In this document: in pieces, positions 59,557-64,000 of the stretch
How positions within the stretch are numbered: the stretch's first letter is position 1
Layout: each line of letters opens with the position of its first letter
Assembly: GCF_014649495.1 (NCBI RefSeq)
Contig: NZ_BMTD01000009.1
Coordinates: forward strand, 124,001 to 188,000
From: Streptomyces filipinensis
GTDB taxonomy: Bacteria > Actinomycetota > Actinomycetes > Streptomycetales > Streptomycetaceae
Length of the DNA stretch: 64,000 nt
Direction of reading: 5' to 3'
The notes under the pieces: generated by a model
What the model saw: only the letters and a program-made list of their open reading frames with translations
What the model was told of the DNA's origin: nothing
Database searches by the model: none
Program-made: the position numbers and the translations under genes

Positions 59557-59584
59557 GGGGCGTGTTTCACGTGAAACACGCCCC
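59557..59584. other. parS inside a 28-bp perfect palindrome (convergent gap)
   Basis: Perfect core at 59564-59577 extended by GGGGCGT and its mirror to a 28-bp palindrome. It lies in the 61-bp gap between convergent GNAT (ends 59536) and serine hydrolase (ends 59598) genes, where a terminator would sit, and would make a strong hairpin in either RNA. Confidence 0.9.
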
Positions 59585-59597
59585 CATCACTCAGGGC

Positions 59598-60983
59598 CTA
59601 GAGGACGCCGCGCCAACCCTCCGGGTCCACTCCGCCGGGGACCGGCGCCTCGGGGTCGTACGGCTGCCGCGTGAACACGAACGAGCCGAGGTCGAGGTGA
59701 CTCACGGCCCCGTCCGGCCGTCGTACCGGCCACAGCGTTTCTCCGGCGAAGTAGCCTTCCAGGCCCGTCCAGGTGCCGTCACCGTTCGAGCGGAAGCGAG
59801 CACGTCGACCGATGCCGGTCAGGGGGCCGAGCGCGAGAAGGCCGTCGGCGGTCACTCGCAGGCCGAAGGCATGGGTCCCCCAGTACCACTGCCCCGCCAG
59901 CTCCAGTACCGCCGGGTCGGCCTCGCGCAGCGGCCGCCAGGGTTCAGGGATCCGCGGCTCCGCTTCGGCGACGATCCTCACGAGGTCGGCGCTCACCGCT
60001 CCGAGCAGGGGTCCACTCGTACAGTTGGCGAGCACCACGGCCGCCACATCGTCCTCCACGCTGATGACGAGGTTCGCCAGGAAGCCCGGCAGCGAACCGG
60101 AGTGCCCGACCAGAAGCCGGCCGTCACGGCGCTGGATCTGCAGACCGAGGCCGTAGGTAGCCCCGTCCAGCACGTCCGCAGCCTCGGCGGGCGCCGCCGG
60201 CGTACGCATCTCCCGCACCGACTCCGCACCCAGTACCCGGTCGTCCCCCACGGCCAGGAACGCGGCGAACCGCGCCAGATCCCCGGTGGTCGACCACAGC
60301 TGACCGGCCGGCGCCATCCTGCCCAGGTCCTCCAGCGGCTCGGGAAGCATCGCGTCCGCCCACGGATGCACGGCCCATCCGCCGGCGTGCGGGGCCTCAG
60401 GCTGCGTGCTCGTGCGGTGCAGACCGAGCGGCTGGAGGATCTCGCTGCGCAGCACTTCCTCCCAGGACGCCCCGCGCAGCTGCTCCACCAGCGCGCCGAG
60501 CACCGTATAGCCGGGGTTGGAGTAGTGGTGCCGTCGGCCGACAGGGTGCAGGAAGGGCTGTTCCCCGAGCACGTCCCTCAGCTCCGGGCGCAGGGTGCCA
60601 GGGGTCCGCTCCCACCAGGGCCCGGGGGACTCGGCCGCCAGACCCGCGGTGTGCGCGAGCAGCTCGGCGATCGTGGCCTCGCCCGCGCCCGTACCCGGCA
60701 GATGCTTCTCCAGGGGATCTCCGAGGTCGAGCAGGCCCTCGTCGCGCAGCCGCATCACCAGGACCGCTGTGAAGGTCTTCGTGATGGACCCGATCCGGTA
60801 CTGCACGTTCTCGTCCGGACCGTGGCCGTCGACCGAGGTCCGTGCCCCGTGCCACACGGTCCGACCGCCCCGCACGACGGCCGCGACCAGCGACGGCGAC
60901 CGCCCTTCGGCCTGTGCGACCGCGATCCGGTGCAGCAGGGCCCGGCGAGTCGTAGGGAGCAGATCTTCCTGAGGTGTCGTCAT
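59598..60983 (-). CDS. Beta-lactamase-family serine hydrolase
   Basis: 461 residues from ATG 60983. Class C/esterase-type fold: catalytic SxxK in IGSITKTFTAVLV, tyrosine in YSNPGY (YxN), and a late HSGSLPGF motif corresponding to H-x-G. No signal peptide. The C-terminal about 110 residues form a separate beta domain (WYWGTHAFGLRVTADGLLALG). Esterase or D-aminopeptidase activity is possible. Confidence 0.86.
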   Translation of the reverse strand: MTTPQEDLLPTTRRALLHRIAVAQAEGRSPSLVAAVVRGGRTVWHGARTSVDGHGPDENVQYRIGSITKTFTAVLVMRLRDEGLLDLGDPLEKHLPGTGAGEATIAELLAHTAGLAAESPGPWWERTPGTLRPELRDVLGEQPFLHPVGRRHHYSNPGYTVLGALVEQLRGASWEEVLRSEILQPLGLHRTSTQPEAPHAGGWAVHPWADAMLPEPLEDLGRMAPAGQLWSTTGDLARFAAFLAVGDDRVLGAESVREMRTPAAPAEAADVLDGATYGLGLQIQRRDGRLLVGHSGSLPGFLANLVISVEDDVAAVVLANCTSGPLLGAVSADLVRIVAEAEPRIPEPWRPLREADPAVLELAGQWYWGTHAFGLRVTADGLLALGPLTGIGRRARFRSNGDGTWTGLEGYFAGETLWPVRRPDGAVSHLDLGSFVFTRQPYDPEAPVPGGVDPEGWRGVL

Positions 60984-61104
60984 GGGCCCAGTCCACCGGG
61001 TCGCGCAGCGGCCGTCGAGTTCATTTCACGGAACGGCGTCCGAGGGAAGGCAACACGCTCGGACAGGCTGTTCGGCCGAGCGCCCCGATCACCTGGTTGA
61101 GCGA

Positions 61105-62583
61105 TCAGGTCTGGGCCATGTCCACGAAGCGGGAGTAGTGGCCCTGGAAGGCGACCGTGATGGTGGCGGTGGGGCCGTTTCGGTGCTTGGCCACGATCAG
61201 GTCGGCCTCGCCCGCGCGCGGGGACTCCTTCTCGTACGCGTCCTCGCGGTGCAACAGGATGACCATGTCGGCGTCCTGCTCGATGGAGCCCGACTCACGC
61301 AGGTCGGAGACCATCGGCTTCTTGTCGGTGCGCTGCTCCGGGCCACGGTTGAGCTGGGAGAGCGCGATGACCGGGATCTCCAGCTCCTTGGCCAGCAGCT
61401 TGAGGTTACGGGACATGTCCGAGACCTCCTGCTGGCGGCTCTCGGCGCGCTTGGAGCCGCCGGACTGCATCAGCTGGAGATAGTCGATGACGACCAGCTT
61501 CAGGTCGTTGCGCTGCTTCAGGCGGCGGCACTTGGCGCGGATCTCCATCATCGACAGGTTGGGAGAGTCGTCGATGTAGAGCGGCGCGGCCGAGACGTCC
61601 GGCATACGGCGGGCGAGCCTGGTCCAGTCCTCGTCGGTCATCGTGCCGGACCGCATGTGGTGCAGGGCGACCCGCGCCTCGGCGGACAGCAGACGCATCG
61701 CGATCTCGTTGCGGCCCATTTCGAGCGAGAAGATGACGCTCGGCAGGTTGTTCTTGATCGACGCGGCCCGCGCGAAGTCCAGCGCGAGCGTCGACTTACC
61801 CATGGCGGGGCGGGCCGCGATGACGATCATCTGACCCGGGTGCAGACCGTTCGTCAGCGAATCGAAGTCGGTGAAGCCGGTCGGCACACCGGTCATCTCG
61901 CCGCTGCGCGAGCCGATCGCCTCGATCTCGTCGAGGGCGCCTTCCATGATGTCGCCGAGCGGCAGATAGTCCTCGCTGGTGCGCTGCTCGGTGACGGCGT
62001 AGATCTCGGCCTGGGCGCTGTTGACGATCTCGTCGACGTCGCCGTCGGCCGCGTATCCCATCTGCGTGATGCGCGTACCGGCTTCGACCAGGCGGCGCAG
62101 CACGGCCCGCTCGTGGACGATCTCCGCGTAGTACTCGGCGTTGGCCGCCGTCGGCACGGTCTGGACGAGAGTGTGCAGATACGCCGCTCCGCCGACCTTG
62201 TTGATCTCGCCGCGCTTGGTGAGTTCAGCCGCGATGGTGATGGGGTCGGCCGGCTCGCCCTTGGCGTAGACGTCCAGGATCGCCTGGTAGATCGTCTCGT
62301 GCGCGGGCTTGTAGAAGTCGTGGCCCTTGAGGATCTCGACGACGTCGGCGATGGCGTCCTTCGACAGCAGCATGCCGCCCAGCACCGACTGTTCGGCGTC
62401 CAGGTCCTGCGGCGGCACACGCTCGAAGGAGGAGCCCCCGCCGTCCCAGGAGGCGTTCTCCCGACCTCGGTCGTGCTGTTCCTCACGACCCCGGCCGCTG
62501 TCACCGCGTCGGCGGGAGGCGGGCAGACGATCACTGGGTCCGGCGTCGGCCCACGGATCGTCCAAGGGCTCGGAAATGCTCAC
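61105..62583 (-). CDS. dnaB: Replicative DNA helicase
   Basis: 492 residues from GTG 62583, fixed by GGGAGGAGGTGGCTCG. N-terminal DnaG-interacting domain (about 55-160), linker helix and RecA-like motor (about 190-470). Walker A is ARPAMGKSTLALD, Walker B LVVIDYLQLM and the arginine region is LSQLNRGPEQR. The N-terminal tail is Arg/Asp/Gly-rich. Unwinds DNA at the fork as the hexameric replicative helicase. No intein. About 480 bp of DnaA-box-containing DNA separates it from the divergent MATE gene. Confidence 0.96.
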   Translation of the reverse strand: MSISEPLDDPWADAGPSDRLPASRRRGDSGRGREEQHDRGRENASWDGGGSSFERVPPQDLDAEQSVLGGMLLSKDAIADVVEILKGHDFYKPAHETIYQAILDVYAKGEPADPITIAAELTKRGEINKVGGAAYLHTLVQTVPTAANAEYYAEIVHERAVLRRLVEAGTRITQMGYAADGDVDEIVNSAQAEIYAVTEQRTSEDYLPLGDIMEGALDEIEAIGSRSGEMTGVPTGFTDFDSLTNGLHPGQMIVIAARPAMGKSTLALDFARAASIKNNLPSVIFSLEMGRNEIAMRLLSAEARVALHHMRSGTMTDEDWTRLARRMPDVSAAPLYIDDSPNLSMMEIRAKCRRLKQRNDLKLVVIDYLQLMQSGGSKRAESRQQEVSDMSRNLKLLAKELEIPVIALSQLNRGPEQRTDKKPMVSDLRESGSIEQDADMVILLHREDAYEKESPRAGEADLIVAKHRNGPTATITVAFQGHYSRFVDMAQT

Positions 62584-63064
62584 CGAGCCACCTCCTCCCG
62601 TCCGCAGGGCGGACCTCGCCGTGACCTCTGTTGTACGGCACGGCACTGACAAATGAGACGCCCAACTCCGGTTCCGGCGCGTCGGGTTTGTGACGATTCC
62701 AGGGCCGGAGGAAGGACGCTTCCCAGGCCTGGGGAAGGAGCGGGCGCCGGACCACGGTAGGCCTGTCGGCACCGTCAGCCAATCTGGTTATCCACAGGCC
62801 ATGTGGACGACGGCCCGGATGCTGTGGAGAACTCACCGAAACCTGTGCACGACACGGTGGACAGCCCTGTGAACAAGCCCTCCATCCCGCCCCCCACGCC
62901 GAGCTGACCTGCACCTTTGCCGTCCACCGGCTGTGCAGAAGAAAAACTTTCCCAGTCGGACCAAGATCGCGTCGAACGGTGCGCGAAAGGACACGCCCAC
63001 AGAACGTAAGTAAGGGTCACTCATCAGTTGCATCGCTTACCTGTGGACGATTAGATTAGTGTGC
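62584..63064. promoter_or_regulatory. dnaB/MATE divergent region with DnaA boxes
   Basis: 481 bp without a gene. TTATCCACA at 62788-62796 (plus), and weaker DnaA-box-like complements at 62802-62810 (TGTGGACGA), 62823-62831 (TGTGGAGAA) and 63042-63050 (TGTGGACGA). Holds the promoters of dnaB and the MATE gene. Confidence 0.65.
63028..63056 (+). promoter_or_regulatory. Candidate MATE promoter with DnaA-like box in the spacer
   Basis: TTGCAT (63028-63033), an exact 17-bp spacer and TTAGAT (63051-63056). The predicted start is about 63062-63064, right before the ATG at 63065, so the message would be leaderless. A TGTGGACGA box (63042-63050) occupies the spacer end. Confidence 0.6.
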
Positions 63065-64000
63065 ATGACACAGGCCCCCGCGCTCCCCGAGGCCACACCC
63101 CGGCGGCATGACAGAGAGATCGTCGCGCTGGCCGTCCCGGCCTTCGGCGCGCTCGTCGCCGAGCCCCTCTTCGTCATGGCGGACAGTGCGATCGTCGGCC
63201 ATCTCGGGACCACCCAGCTCGCCGGTCTCGGCGTAGCCTCGGCCCTCCTCATCACCGCGGTGAGCGTTTTCGTCTTCCTCGCTTACTCGACCACCGCCGC
63301 CGTGGCCCGGCGCGTCGGCGCCGGCGATCTACCGGCGGCCATCCGCCAGGGCATGGACGGCATCTGGCTGGCACTGCTGCTCGGGATCGCCGTCATCGCC
63401 GTCGTCCTTCCGCTGGCACCCGGCATCGTGGACCTCTTCGGCGCCTCCACGACGGCGGCTCCCTACGCCACGACCTATCTGCGTATCTCCTCGCTGGGCA
63501 TCCCGGCCATGCTCATCGTCCTCGCCGCCACCGGAGTGCTCCGCGGACTGCAGGACACCAGGACTCCGCTCTATGTAGCTGTCGCAGGCTTCGTCGCCAA
63601 CGGCGCACTCAATGCAGGGCTCGTCTACGGCGCCGGACTCGGCATCGCCGGTTCTGCCTGGGGCACGGTCATAGCTCAGTGCGGCATGGCAGCCGTGTAT
63701 CTGACCGTGGTCGTCCGCGGGGCCCGTCGGCACGGGGCCTCCCTGCGTCCCGATGCCGACGGCATCAAGGCCTCGGCCCAGGCAGGCGTTCCCCTCCTGG
63801 TCCGTACGCTGTCACTGCGGGCGATCCTGATGATCGCGACGGCGGTCGCAGCACATCTGGGCGACGCCGACATCGCCGCCCATCAGATCATCCTGTCCCT
63901 GTGGAGTCTGCTGGCCTTCGCTCTGGACGCGATAGCGATCGCGGGACAGGCCATCATCGGCCGCTACCTCGGCGCGAACGATGCCCAAGGAGCACGTGAG
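63065..64000 (+). CDS. MATE-family efflux transporter, N-terminal part (3' end outside window)
   Basis: 312 codons present, open through the window end. Opens REIVALAVPAFGALVAEPLFVMADSAIVGHLGTTQLAGLGVA, the DinF/MATE signature, and continues with LFGASTTAAPYATTYLRISSLGIPAMLIVLAATGVLRGLQDTRTPLYVAVAGFVAN. At least eight helices are visible. Sodium- or proton-driven drug and metabolite export. Likely leaderless from ATG 63065. Confidence 0.9.
   Translation, partial: MTQAPALPEATPRRHDREIVALAVPAFGALVAEPLFVMADSAIVGHLGTTQLAGLGVASALLITAVSVFVFLAYSTTAAVARRVGAGDLPAAIRQGMDGIWLALLLGIAVIAVVLPLAPGIVDLFGASTTAAPYATTYLRISSLGIPAMLIVLAATGVLRGLQDTRTPLYVAVAGFVANGALNAGLVYGAGLGIAGSAWGTVIAQCGMAAVYLTVVVRGARRHGASLRPDADGIKASAQAGVPLLVRTLSLRAILMIATAVAAHLGDADIAAHQIILSLWSLLAFALDAIAIAGQAIIGRYLGANDAQGARE

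Overview
High-GC, gene-dense actinobacterial chromosome, almost certainly a Streptomyces. The evidence is GC-rich third codon positions, many GTG/TTG starts, an ssgR-ssgA sporulation pair, a TAT-exported DyP peroxidase in a copper operon, fused CydDC, and perfect 14-bp parS sites (GTTTCACGTGAAAC). Gene content and order match, from memory, the S. coelicolor core around SCO3910-SCO3977, between the pirin/GDPD side and dnaB, with oriC lying beyond the right end. No insertion sequence, prophage, CRISPR array or integrated plasmid is visible. By eye I saw no in-frame TTA (bldA-dependent) leucine codon in the called genes.

Layout. 1-11.7 kb: HtrA-like protease (cut by the window edge), glycerophosphodiesterase, two HATPase anti-sigma-type kinases, a SpoIIE-type phosphatase with altered metal-site residues, a prim-pol-like protein, aminopeptidase P and a MocR regulator. 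11.9-18.1 kb: a copper-trafficking and heme-peroxidase locus (membrane protein, YcnI, Sco, PCuAC, CopCD, DtpA). 18.2-22.0 kb: pheA, serS, a Cof-type HAD phosphatase and tRNA-Ser(GCT), with a DnaA-box cluster before serS. 22.2-26.0 kb: a minus-strand operon of two ABC exporters plus a small TTG-start protein. 26.3-33.0 kb: M24 peptidase, EphD-like hydrolase/SDR fusion, MerR regulator, orphan KptA/Tpt1, LLM oxidoreductase and a second HAD. 33.1-39.6 kb: cydA-cydB-cydDC under a perfect Rex operator. 39.6-45.1 kb: TM1367-like cyclophilin-fold protein, hisC, LacI regulator, calcineurin-type phosphoesterase and a membrane protein. 45.2-48.7 kb: thiC with a TPP riboswitch, then a YibE/F membrane protein. 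48.8-50.5 kb: ssgA and ssgR. 50.5-59.5 kb: small membrane proteins, cupin, ptpA, a cystathionine gamma-lyase-type enzyme, LysR, NUDIX, HAD, GNATs, HbpS/GlcG protein, and an MFS/MarR divergent pair. 59.6-64 kb: serine hydrolase, dnaB and the start of a MATE transporter.

The most interesting layer is non-coding. Five perfect and three one-mismatch parS sites are scattered through the window, all perfect ones in the right half. Several do a second job in the local architecture: a 30-bp palindrome in the cydB-cydDC gap, a parS that contains the cydDC start codon, a 28-bp palindrome in the position of a bidirectional terminator, a parS-like core inside the extended arm of the thiC TPP riboswitch, and a parS inside a coding sequence. 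DnaA boxes cluster in several intergenic regions, including the serS, kptA and dnaB-MATE gaps. This fits an origin-proximal domain in which ParB and DnaA binding is threaded through ordinary housekeeping genes.
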